A stretch of 8,541 nucleotides of DNA from Ardenticatenales bacterium (lineage in GTDB: Bacteria > Chloroflexota > Anaerolineae > Ardenticatenales > Ardenticatenaceae). Below are positions 1 to 5,447 of the stretch, piece after piece. Every line of letters starts with the position of its first letter. The first letter of the stretch is position 1. A program made the translations under genes and the position numbers. Below the pieces are notes generated by a model. The model did no database searches. It saw only the letters and a program-made list of their open reading frames with translations, and was not told the origin of the DNA. The stretch lies in the NCBI GenBank assembly GCA_013812995.1, contig JACCSL010000681.1:1-8541 (forward strand). The letters run 5' to 3'.

Positions 1-79
1 CCCCGCTCTCTACTTTCAGCCGACCTTTGCCCTCGCGGAGATTACCTTCCCACACTGCTTCTGCGCTTCTTACAGCCAT
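1..79 (-). CDS. OsmC-like family protein, N-terminal fragment (cut by window edge)
   Basis: An ATG at 79-77 opens a frame that stays open to the left edge, giving 26 residues beginning MAVRSAEAVWEGNLREGKG. A strong Shine-Dalgarno AAGGAGG (94-88) lies 8 bases upstream, which fixes the start. The pattern of a short lead-in, then xVWEGNLREGKGxLKVESG, is how many OsmC/Ohr-superfamily proteins of the small-peroxiredoxin type begin. Members of that family reduce organic hydroperoxides in the cytoplasm with two cysteines that would lie beyond the edge and cannot be checked here. It follows the broken glycosyltransferase gene by 40 bases on the same strand and could be co-transcribed with it, although its strong ribosome site would let it be translated independently. 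The start is secure. The family call rests on a short stretch and is moderate. Confidence 0.68.
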   Translation of the reverse strand, partial: MAVRSAEAVWEGNLREGKGRLKVESG

Positions 80-87
80 TTGATAAG

Positions 88-94
88 CCTCCTT
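88..94 (-). promoter_or_regulatory. Ribosome binding site of the OsmC-like gene
   Basis: On the minus strand AAGGAGG sits 8 bases before the ATG at 79. It is close to the ideal anti-16S complement and is the main reason for calling the edge fragment a real gene. Confidence 0.8.
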
Positions 95-119
95 GGTTTA
101 CTTCGTTTAATAGAGACGA

Positions 120-1279
120 TTACAGCACCTGCTCGTACAAGGACATCACGCGTCGGGCCGTGGCCTCCCAGGTAAATTGAGCCGCGTGAGCCAACCCCGC
201 ATGGCTCATGCGCTGCCGCTCTGGCTCATCGTGGAGGACACGCGGGAGTTCAGCGGCCAACGCCTCGTGGTCCGTTGCCACCTCAATGTAGCGCGCCGCC
301 GTACCCCCGGCCTCGGGCAGTGAGGTGTTATAGGCCGTTACCACGGGCACCCCGCAGGCCAGGGCCTCCAGCACCGGAAGCCCAAACCCCTCGTAGAGGC
401 TCGGATACACCAGGGCCTGGGCCAGGTTCAGCAGTGCTGGGAGCTGCCCATCATCCACGAAGCCGAGAAAGCGCACATTCTCTCTCAGCCCCAACGATGC
501 TACGAGGGCCTCCAGCGACTCGCGCTGCCCAAGCCAGCCGCCCCGCCCGCAATAACAAGCATTACTTGTTTCTCCCCCGTGGCGCGGTAGCTGGCAAAGG
601 CGCGAATCAGGGTTGCCAGGTTCTTGCGTGGCTCCAGCGTTCCCACACTCAACAGGAAAGGACGCTCCAGTTTATACCGGGTGCGTACCTCGTCAAGCAG
701 CCTGGCCTCTTCCGGCTGCTCGCGCGACAGCGGTCGGAAGCGAGGCTCGACGCCCGGATAAACGACCGAAATCTTGTCCGGGGACGTGCCATAGTGGCGC
801 AGAATCTCCGCCCGCGTGCTCTCGCTATCCGCGAATACATGGTCCGCACGACGGATGGAGCGCGGGACAGCCTGTTGTAGATAGCGGCGCAGCTTGGGGT
901 CGTGGACCTCGGGTAGTACCTCAAAGGAGAGATCATGGACGGTGACAATGCCGCGTGCCCAGCGCAGCGGGGGCAGGGTGTAATCAGGAGAATGGAAGAG
1001 GGCGGGCCGTTGCTTCAACCATAGCTCGACGGGAAGTGGTAGGTGCAGGCGATGCCAGAGCCACACCGCCTGCTTTTGCGTCAGCGGGATGGACTGCCAA
1101 CGAAAGTTCGCGGGTAGGTCAAAGCGCGCGACGGTGGCAGCATCCCGCATGTAGAGAATCTCGTAAGAGGTCTCCTGGTCGCACGCCGCGAGTCCCTGGA
1201 GCAATCCCCGCGTGAATCGTCCAATGCCGCCTCCCTGCGCCAGCGCCGAGGTTCCATCGATTGCAATCTGTGCCTTCAT
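120..1279 (-). pseudogene. GT4-family glycosyltransferase, interrupted by a one-base frameshift
   Basis: Two frames together make one GT-B retaining glycosyltransferase (GT4) of about 386 residues, a normal family length. Frame one (1279 to 500) carries the N-terminal Rossmann half: GGGIGRFTRGLL at residues 16-27, the TVHD segment near residue 115, and the inter-domain SVGTLEPRKN near 211-220. Reading is in order up to LVIAGG (codon ending at 542), then turns to nonsense and stops at TAG (502-500). Skipping to the other frame at 539 restores GWLGQRESLEALVAS and then LGLRENVRFLGF. Next comes the nucleotide-sugar-binding EGFGLPVLE (E-x7-E, about 392-366), ending at TAA (122-120). One missing base within 540-544, next to a run of four Gs on the coding strand, explains everything. 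Such enzymes transfer sugars from NDP-sugars to lipid or glycan acceptors at the inner membrane face. The start at 1279 has no clear Shine-Dalgarno. It may be a true pseudogene or a sequencing error; the intact motifs on both sides favour a recent lesion or an error. Confidence 0.87.
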
Positions 1280-1413
1280 GGGGCGCGAGTCTATCAGGCA
1301 AGAGAGAAAATGGGAAAAGGGTAAGAGGGGCCGCGCTTGGCTATCTGGCTGAATCCGACTATCTTTGCAGGGTGTTGATAACGTCTGCGGATCAGTAGGG
1401 TTAGGAGCAGAAG
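1280..1413. promoter_or_regulatory. Divergent intergenic region
   Basis: These 134 bases separate the leftward glycosyltransferase from the rightward wHTH cassette, so both promoters should lie here. No coding signal is seen. A weak plus-strand promoter candidate is listed separately. On the minus strand I found no pair of boxes that I would defend. Confidence 0.5.
1337..1365 (+). promoter_or_regulatory. Weak sigma70-type promoter candidate for the wHTH cassette
   Basis: TTGGCT (1337-1342) and TATCTT (1360-1365) are separated by 17 bases. Each box matches four of six consensus positions. The predicted start of transcription near 1372 would leave a leader of about 40 bases before the GTG at 1414. 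This is only a candidate. Confidence 0.3.
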
Positions 1414-1806
1414 GTGACAGCCGACGATATTCCAGAACTCATCAAGAGCTTCATCGCGACCCATATTCAATCGGTGGAACAACTGGAGATCCTCCTGCTG
1501 CTCACTGAGAACGCCGAGCGCGACTGGAGCGCCGCTGAGGTAAGCAACTCCCTGGTCATCCATCTTGAGTCCGCCTTTGTACGCCTGAAGGAGCTTAGTG
1601 GAAAGGGACTGCTCGTTTCCACGCCGGAGCCGGACCCCCGCTACCGCTTTCAGCCCTCCACGCCGGAAGTTGCCAAGCTCCTCCACGACCTGGCAGATGT
1701 CTACAAGCGGCGGCGCGTTTCCGTGATCACGCTGATATTCTCCAAGCCCCTCGACAATATTCGCTCATTTGCTGATGCCTTCAAACTCAGGAAGGATGAG
1801 GAGTAG
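1414..1806 (+). CDS. Small winged-helix protein, first gene of a wHTH/DUF5985 cassette
   Basis: This gene encodes 130 residues from a GTG start, with TAGGAG (1402-1407) six bases upstream. Residues 20-31 (SVEQLEILLLLT) form the first helix. Residues 39-63 (SAAEVSNSL, then ESAFVRLKELSGKGLL) look like the recognition part of a winged helix, and 64-80 (LVSTPEPDPRYRFQP) look like a wing strand pair. The C-terminal part (81-130) is helical and charged, ending KPLDNIRSFADAFKLRKDEE. It could be a DNA-binding regulator, or the winged helix could mediate protein contact; the sequence does not decide. It ends at TAG (1804-1806), one base before the next ATG, so the two genes are almost certainly co-transcribed and translationally coupled. 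I recall similar small wHTH proteins next to DUF5985 pairs in other bacterial phyla, with no known function. Confidence 0.85.
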   Translation: MTADDIPELIKSFIATHIQSVEQLEILLLLTENAERDWSAAEVSNSLVIHLESAFVRLKELSGKGLLVSTPEPDPRYRFQPSTPEVAKLLHDLADVYKRRRVSVITLIFSKPLDNIRSFADAFKLRKDEE

Positions 1807-1807
1807 C

Positions 1808-2065
1808 ATGGCTTTTGTGGTATACCTGCTCTGCACACTGACTAGCCTGGCGTGCGCTGTGTTGCTGTTGCGCGCGTACCGACAGAATAAAGTTCGGCTC
1901 CTGTTATGGAGCGGACTCTGCTTTGTGGGGTTGACGCTCAACAATATGCTGCTGCTGGTTGATCTGCATGTTCTACCCGCGTACGATCTTTTTATCCTGC
2001 GTAGTTTGCCCACGCTAGCAGGGCTCATGTTACTGCTCTATGGTTTGATCTGGGAAGCCCGATAG
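1808..2065 (+). CDS. Small three-helix membrane protein, DUF5985-like (first copy)
   Basis: This gene encodes 85 residues from the ATG at 1808. An upstream in-frame start at 1769 would overlap the previous gene. The 1808 start is preferred because GAGGAG (1798-1803) stands just before it and the product then begins directly with a membrane helix. Predicted helices are about 2-22, 31-52 and 60-82, with a basic loop LRAYRQNKVR (21-30) that would sit in the cytoplasm by the positive-inside rule. The conserved-looking motifs LLWSGLCFVGLTLNN, an Asp at 52 and LLLYGLIWE match my memory of DUF5985-type proteins. No enzymatic motif is visible. It lies one base after the wHTH gene and 36 bases before a second small membrane protein, which suggests the two form a membrane pair. 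Function is unknown. Confidence 0.82.
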   Translation: MAFVVYLLCTLTSLACAVLLLRAYRQNKVRLLLWSGLCFVGLTLNNMLLLVDLHVLPAYDLFILRSLPTLAGLMLLLYGLIWEAR

Positions 2066-2101
2066 CAACGCAACCAGCCTTGATTCTGCCAGGGAGGCAG
2101 T

Positions 2102-2356
2102 ATGTACGAGTTCATAACGGGTGTCATCATGATGGGGTACTGGGTAGCGGGTCTCTTTTTCTTGCGCTACTGGCATGAAACGCGAGATCGGCTATTCGCC
2201 TTCTTCTGTGCCGCCTTCTGGCTCCTCGCCATCCAGCGTTTGATGCTGGTGCTCACTGCCGAAATCGTGGAGGATGTCGCCTATATTTATTTGATTCGTC
2301 TCCTGGCCTTCGTCCTCATCCTGATCGCTATTGTTGATAAGAATCGTGTGCGGTAA
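2102..2356 (+). CDS. Small three-helix membrane protein, DUF5985-like (second copy)
   Basis: This gene encodes 84 residues from the ATG at 2102, with GGAGG (about 2093-2097) close upstream. Helices are about 5-20, 31-50 and 61-78. The motif LFFLRYWHETRDRLFAFFCAAFWLLA is cut here as FFLRYW (19-24), TRDRLF (27-32) and AFWLLA (38-43), followed by a C-terminal YLIRLLAFVLILIAIVDKNR-type ending (63-82). These are the hallmarks I associate with DUF5985. The size and topology match the preceding gene, but the two are not close sequence duplicates, so a heteromeric pair is more likely than a recent tandem duplication. The basic loop with TRDR suggests a cytoplasmic face available to the wHTH partner; that is inference. 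Function is unknown. It ends the cassette at TAA (2354-2356). Confidence 0.83.
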   Translation: MYEFITGVIMMGYWVAGLFFLRYWHETRDRLFAFFCAAFWLLAIQRLMLVLTAEIVEDVAYIYLIRLLAFVLILIAIVDKNRVR

Positions 2357-2368
2357 ACTCCAGAGCAT

Positions 2369-2425
2369 GATGGCTCAAATCGTGCTCGCCAGACGGTGTT
2401 AAACACGATTTTGGCTCTTGCCATC
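2369..2425 (+). repeat. Imperfect inverted repeat between the cassette and the sortase gene
   Basis: GATGGC (2369-2374) pairs with GCCATC (2420-2425), and AAATCGTG (2377-2384) pairs with CACGATTT (2404-2411). They are separated by an asymmetric internal loop (2 versus 8 bases) and a 19-base hairpin loop. No T-run follows, so a simple intrinsic terminator is not supported. It could be an operator, an mRNA 3' structure or a non-canonical terminator. Its right arm overlaps the -35 box of the promoter proposed for the sortase gene. Confidence 0.45.
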
Positions 2426-2449
2426 ACTATACATAACTTGTACTATAAC
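2418..2449 (+). promoter_or_regulatory. Promoter candidate of the sortase gene, possibly giving a leaderless mRNA
   Basis: TTGCCA (2418-2423, five of six) is followed after 17 bases by TACTAT (2441-2446, four of six). A better -10 by sequence, TATAAC (2444-2449, five of six), overlaps it at a wider spacing of 20. Either would start transcription at about 2452-2456, right at the ATG at 2454, which has no Shine-Dalgarno. That combination suggests leaderless translation. Confidence 0.5.
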
Positions 2450-2453
2450 AGCC

Positions 2454-3905
2454 ATGAAGAAAAAGGCGCGCCCGATTCCTGCTTCCTCCTACCACCGGGT
2501 TGCCTGTCCCCATCTGGGCCGACAGGAAGCGCGGCATTCGCCTTTGGGGCGACCCAATGACGCGCATCGCTGTTTCCTGAGCGTTTCCCCTGGCGAGCCT
2601 GTCACCCACCGCCATCAGGCCCAATGCTGCCTAAGCCCGGATTGGCACCAGTGCTACCGTCTTCAACCCGGTAATATCCCGGTAGATACGCTCATGACAG
2701 CGCCCCTCCCGCTGCTCGACAAGCCGAAGCCACCCCCGCCGCCGATGCCAACGCCCAAAGTTTCGCCGCTCACGCAGCGCCTCATGGCGCGCGCCGAGCA
2801 GCAGCGCAACGAGCAGCCGCCAGCGCCTCCGCTTAGCACTGAGCCGCCCTTTCCCGGCTTTGCCGCCCTGAAAACCGTCACGCCGGAACCGGAGCCACCC
2901 TTCCCTGGCTTTGCAGCACTGAAAACGACCGAGCCAGAGCCACCTTTCCCTGGCTTTGTGGCGCTACGCACGACGGCTGCTCCGGAGCTGGAGCCCGTGC
3001 TGCCTCCCTTTCCGGGCCTGCCACCGCTCCGTCAACCGACATACACCCCTGCGATTGCGATTCCCCAGCTGGAGAAAACAGGTGGCTGGCAAACGCCCCT
3101 GCTCTGGCTCACAGTCACTCTCCCGACGGTGCTTCTGATGCTGGCGGTAGGATTGGTGGCCTTCGTGGTGCTCAGCAGTGAGCAGAGCACGGCCCGCGCC
3201 GCCTTCGCCTCGATTGCCAAAGAAGAACCTGGTATCTCGTTGATCGACCTGGTGGCACCGACCCCCGCTGCGACGTTTGTTCCGATGTCCGAGGACCCAG
3301 CGTTTCCCCCGGTGGCTCCGCCGCTGCCGGCGGCGGTCCCGACAGCGGCGGCGGCAGCGGCAGCAACCGCAGGGACGCAGGGGCAGGGAGCCAGCCCCGA
3401 CTCGGCCTCTTCCGTCCCCATCCAGCCGCCGCCCTGGCCCTTTGAGGCGGCCCCCACCGCGCCGGAGCGCATTCGTGCCCCCCGCGTCGGACTCGATGCC
3501 AAGATTATGCCTGTGGGCTCTTACATCAAGGAGGAGGGCGGGCAATTCATCCGCTATTATGAGGTGGCGCGCTATGCGGCGGGCTGGCATAACAATTCCT
3601 CCCTACCCGGCTATAAGGGCAATGTGGTACTCTCCGGCCACCATAACACTGCCGGGAGTGTCTTCAAAAATCTAGTGCAACTGGAACCTGGAGACTACAT
3701 CTTCGCAGATGTGGGGGGCGTCACCTATCCCTACCTGGTGGTTCTCAAAGAAATTCTGCCCGAGACGACGGTCTCTGACGATCAGCGCGCCCTGAATGGG
3801 CGCTGGATCGCCCAGACAGAGGACGAGCGTCTCACCCTCGTTACCTGTTGGCCCCCAACGGGCAACAGCCACCGCGTCATCGTCGTCGCCATCCCCGCCA
3901 AGTAA
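2454..3905 (+). CDS. Membrane-anchored sortase with N-terminal Cys/His module and PPFPGF repeats
   Basis: This gene encodes 483 residues from the ATG at 2454, which starts MKKKARPIP. A later ATG at 2694 is possible but would lose a patterned N-terminus, so 2454 is preferred. Residues 18-67 hold CPHLG, HRC (38-40), HQAQCCL (54-60) and H..C (65-68), a Cys/His-rich module that could bind metal. Residues 85-200 are Pro-rich, with four copies of PPFPGFxxLKT. One membrane helix lies at about 214-240, then a Pro/Ala linker including a run of eight alanines (about 298-305). The sortase domain covers about 337-483. It has the catalytic His396 in LSGHHN, Cys465 in TLVTCWPP and Arg474 in SHRVIV, the full triad. 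With the N-terminus inside and the catalytic part outside, it would cleave a sorting signal and attach proteins to a cell-surface nucleophile. No class is assigned; it resembles the class D/E/F group. A GT87-like gene follows 15 bases later. Confidence 0.9.
   Translation: MKKKARPIPASSYHRVACPHLGRQEARHSPLGRPNDAHRCFLSVSPGEPVTHRHQAQCCLSPDWHQCYRLQPGNIPVDTLMTAPLPLLDKPKPPPPPMPTPKVSPLTQRLMARAEQQRNEQPPAPPLSTEPPFPGFAALKTVTPEPEPPFPGFAALKTTEPEPPFPGFVALRTTAAPELEPVLPPFPGLPPLRQPTYTPAIAIPQLEKTGGWQTPLLWLTVTLPTVLLMLAVGLVAFVVLSSEQSTARAAFASIAKEEPGISLIDLVAPTPAATFVPMSEDPAFPPVAPPLPAAVPTAAAAAAATAGTQGQGASPDSASSVPIQPPPWPFEAAPTAPERIRAPRVGLDAKIMPVGSYIKEEGGQFIRYYEVARYAAGWHNNSSLPGYKGNVVLSGHHNTAGSVFKNLVQLEPGDYIFADVGGVTYPYLVVLKEILPETTVSDDQRALNGRWIAQTEDERLTLVTCWPPTGNSHRVIVVAIPAK
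2844..3032 (+). repeat. Four PPFPGF-type repeats inside the sortase gene
   Basis: The repeat PPFPGFAALKT occurs at residues 131-141 (2844-2876) and 148-158 (2895-2927). A PPFPGFVALRT copy is at 163-173 (2940-2972) and a degenerate PPFPGLPPLR at 184-193 (3003-3032). Spacers are short and rich in Pro, Glu and Thr. At the DNA level the first three are clearly related but differ at many third positions, so selection on the peptide is more likely than very recent duplication. All lie before the membrane helix, hence presumably on the cytoplasmic side. Confidence 0.85.
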
Positions 3906-3920
3906 CTATCCCGCAGCTTC

Positions 3921-5084
3921 ATGGGAACACGATTCGTCTGTCTAATCAGCGTCATAGGCGCGCTGTTGCTCCTGTCTATCCCGGAAGAGTTCTCGCTCCG
4001 ATGGCCGACTTTTGGCACTGGCGATTGGATGGCTTACTGGAGTGTGACACGCGGCGCATTGTTGGGTCATGGATACTACGACATGACCTGGCTAAAAGAA
4101 ACGCAACAAAGTCTCGGCTATGATCGGACCTATGTCAGCGGTCACTATTATCCGGTCTGGCTATTGTGGAATCCTGCACCCTTGCTGCTACCTCTGATGC
4201 CGCTGGCAGCGTTGACCTTCACTGAATCCACTCTGGCCTGGTTAAGCATTTCAATGCTCTTGTATGTGCATGCCACCTTGCTGTTCACCAGGATCCTCAA
4301 GCAGTCTATTCTCTTTCCCTTCGTAGCAGCCGTTGTGGTAGCGATCCTTTTTCTACCCTTCTTCGCCGCCTTAGCATGGGGTCAGCCAACCCTGCTCCTT
4401 GGGGCCTTTCTGATCTATGCCTGGCAAGCGCAACGAAGGGGGCAGCAGGTTGCTGCGGGGATTCTCTTGATCCCCCTTCTCCTAAAACCCCATCTCTTGT
4501 TCATTGTTCTCGGGCTGATCGGCGTCGTAGCCATCCGTAATCAGCAGTGGCGTCTGATCGGTACCGGCATCGGCGGGGTACTCGCTCTGGGGGTGGTGGC
4601 CTTTCTCTTGGACCCCCATTGGCTGCCCAATTGGTTAGCACAGGGCGCACCCATCGCGTGGGAAACGACCGCTTTGTCGGATATGATCAGGGTTCATTTA
4701 GACCTACCCCCCATAGCACGTTTTTATGGCGTTGGGTTGGGGCTGCTGCTGGCTGGCTGGCGCTATCGCGGGGTGACTGACATCTCACCCCACACCTTGG
4801 CTGAGGCAACTCTCCTCTCTAGCTTATGTGCGCCTTATCTCTGGTACCATGATACCGTGGTACTGCTGCCGGTTGTGATATGGATAGCAGCCATAAGTTG
4901 GACCTGGCCTCTTGCCTCCTTGCTCCTGCTCCAGATGGCTCTTAATGCATGGTTGTTCTATTCAGAATATATCGGTGCTATGGACTCCTCCCGCTATCTA
5001 CTCTATCTGGTACTACTGCTAGGGTGGTGGTTCTATAGTCAAGGAAACTCACTCCTTAGAAGGGGTTCCGCCCCTGTAGGGTAG
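3921..5084 (+). CDS. GT87-type (DUF2029) membrane glycosyltransferase
   Basis: This gene encodes 387 residues and is very hydrophobic, with about ten membrane helices beginning with VCLISVIGALLLLSI (6-20). The first extracytoplasmic loop carries GTGDWMAYWSVTRGALLGHG (32-51). It includes Asp35, in the position of the acidic residue expected in GT-C enzymes. Next comes YYPVWLLWNPAPLLLP (76-91), then GQPTLLLGAFLIYAW (154-168) and AAGILLIPLLLKPHLL (178-193). These match the GT87 pattern of GQ-N/P-x-LLL and AGxxxxxxxxKP. APYLWYHDTVVLLP (304-317) fits the family's later W-x-H-D segment. GT87 enzymes such as mycobacterial PimE use polyprenyl-phosphate mannose to glycosylate lipids or surface proteins outside the membrane. 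The donor and acceptor here are unknown. The gene follows the sortase by 15 bases without a clear Shine-Dalgarno, so coupling is likely. Its base composition looks lower in GC than thrS: one sampled line, 4141-4200, is 31/60 against 41/60 for 6901-6960. Confidence 0.8.
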   Translation: MGTRFVCLISVIGALLLLSIPEEFSLRWPTFGTGDWMAYWSVTRGALLGHGYYDMTWLKETQQSLGYDRTYVSGHYYPVWLLWNPAPLLLPLMPLAALTFTESTLAWLSISMLLYVHATLLFTRILKQSILFPFVAAVVVAILFLPFFAALAWGQPTLLLGAFLIYAWQAQRRGQQVAAGILLIPLLLKPHLLFIVLGLIGVVAIRNQQWRLIGTGIGGVLALGVVAFLLDPHWLPNWLAQGAPIAWETTALSDMIRVHLDLPPIARFYGVGLGLLLAGWRYRGVTDISPHTLAEATLLSSLCAPYLWYHDTVVLLPVVIWIAAISWTWPLASLLLLQMALNAWLFYSEYIGAMDSSRYLLYLVLLLGWWFYSQGNSLLRRGSAPVG

Positions 5085-5121
5085 GGACTCTTTTCCGGCG
5101 ACGATCAATAATCGAAAAGGC

Positions 5122-5150
5122 TTGCAACCCATCTTCCTTTCTGCTATCCT
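5122..5150 (+). promoter_or_regulatory. Promoter of the thrS T-box transcript
   Basis: TTGCAA (5122-5127, four of six) is followed after 17 bases by TATCCT (5145-5150, four of six). TGC stands directly before the -10, forming an extended -10 element. Transcription would start near 5157, just upstream of T-box Stem I, which is where it should be. Position and spacing make this the best promoter in the window. Confidence 0.62.
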
Positions 5151-5156
5151 GGTCCA

Positions 5157-5424
5157 TACAACTTGATACAAGGCATTGACGAGGACGAGTAGTGGTCCAT
5201 CGTACTTCAGAGAGATGGGGTCAGCGGCTGAAAGCCCCATCAGTGACGACACCACCAAAACCCCCTCCGAGCCAGACCTGCCAACAATACCCCAGTAACA
5301 GGTCTCGGGTCGCTCCGATATCAGCAACACGAGTGGCGCTCTCATCAATATTTATGGTGGCGCAACACGGGTGGAACCACGGGAGTTTCTAAGCTCTCGT
5401 CCCGATTGGGACGAGAGCTTTTTT
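5157..5424 (+). promoter_or_regulatory. T-box riboswitch (tRNA-Thr sensing) leader of thrS
   Basis: The leader can be folded by eye. Stem I contains AGTA (5188-5191) as the S-turn strand. GTGGT (5192-5196) pairs with ACCAC (5251-5255). AGAGAG (5209-5214) is followed by a distal hairpin in which GATGGGG (5214-5220) pairs with CCCCATC (5235-5241). Opposite the S-turn lies CAAA then ACC (5260-5262), a threonine codon that would pair with the tRNA-Thr anticodon. A further hairpin pairs AGACCTG (5274-5280) with CAGGTCT (5299-5305). The T-box core is TGGAACC (5372-5378). It forms the bulge of an antiterminator: CGGG (5368-5371) pairs with CCCG (5401-5404), and ACGGGAG (5379-5385) pairs with CTCTCGT (5394-5400, one G-U). 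Uncharged tRNA-Thr would hold this form and allow read-through; charged tRNA lets the terminator form. The downstream gene is thrS, in full agreement. The exact 5' end is not known. Confidence 0.95.
5391..5424 (+). terminator. Regulated intrinsic terminator of the T-box leader
   Basis: AAGCTCTCGTCCC (5391-5403) pairs perfectly with GGGACGAGAGCTT (5408-5420) around a GATT loop. The 3' arm runs into a T-rich tail (5419-5428, interrupted by one G). The left arm shares 5394-5403 with the antiterminator, so the two structures exclude each other. Confidence 0.95.
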
Positions 5425-5434
5425 GTTTTGCCAC

Positions 5435-5440
5435 AGGAGA
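5435..5440 (+). promoter_or_regulatory. Ribosome binding site that fixes the thrS start
   Basis: AGGAGA lies 8 bases (counted from AGGAG) before the ATG at 5448 and downstream of the terminator. It rules out the upstream in-frame TTG at 5406, which lies inside the terminator loop. Confidence 0.85.
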
Positions 5441-5447
5441 AAGACAG

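Noticed and set aside
275..880. A 201-codon plus-strand frame across the glycosyltransferase
   Set aside because: It is antisense to conserved GT4 motifs and its product is Pro/Arg/Ala-rich noise.
1769..1807. Earlier in-frame start for the first DUF5985-like protein
   Set aside because: It would add 13 polar residues before the first membrane helix and overlap the wHTH gene. The ATG at 1808 has a better ribosome site.
2964..3590. Long Arg/Gly-rich minus-strand frames opposite the sortase linker
   Set aside because: They are the complement of Pro/Ala-coding repeats. The products are low in complexity and the plus-strand gene has a full catalytic triad.
5061..5075. AGGGG/CCCCT hairpin at the end of the GT87 gene as a terminator
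   Set aside because: It has only 5 bp, lies inside the coding end and has no T-run directly after it.
5406..5447. Upstream TTG start for thrS
   Set aside because: It lies in the loop of the T-box terminator and has no ribosome site. The ATG at 5448 has AGGAGA at the right distance.
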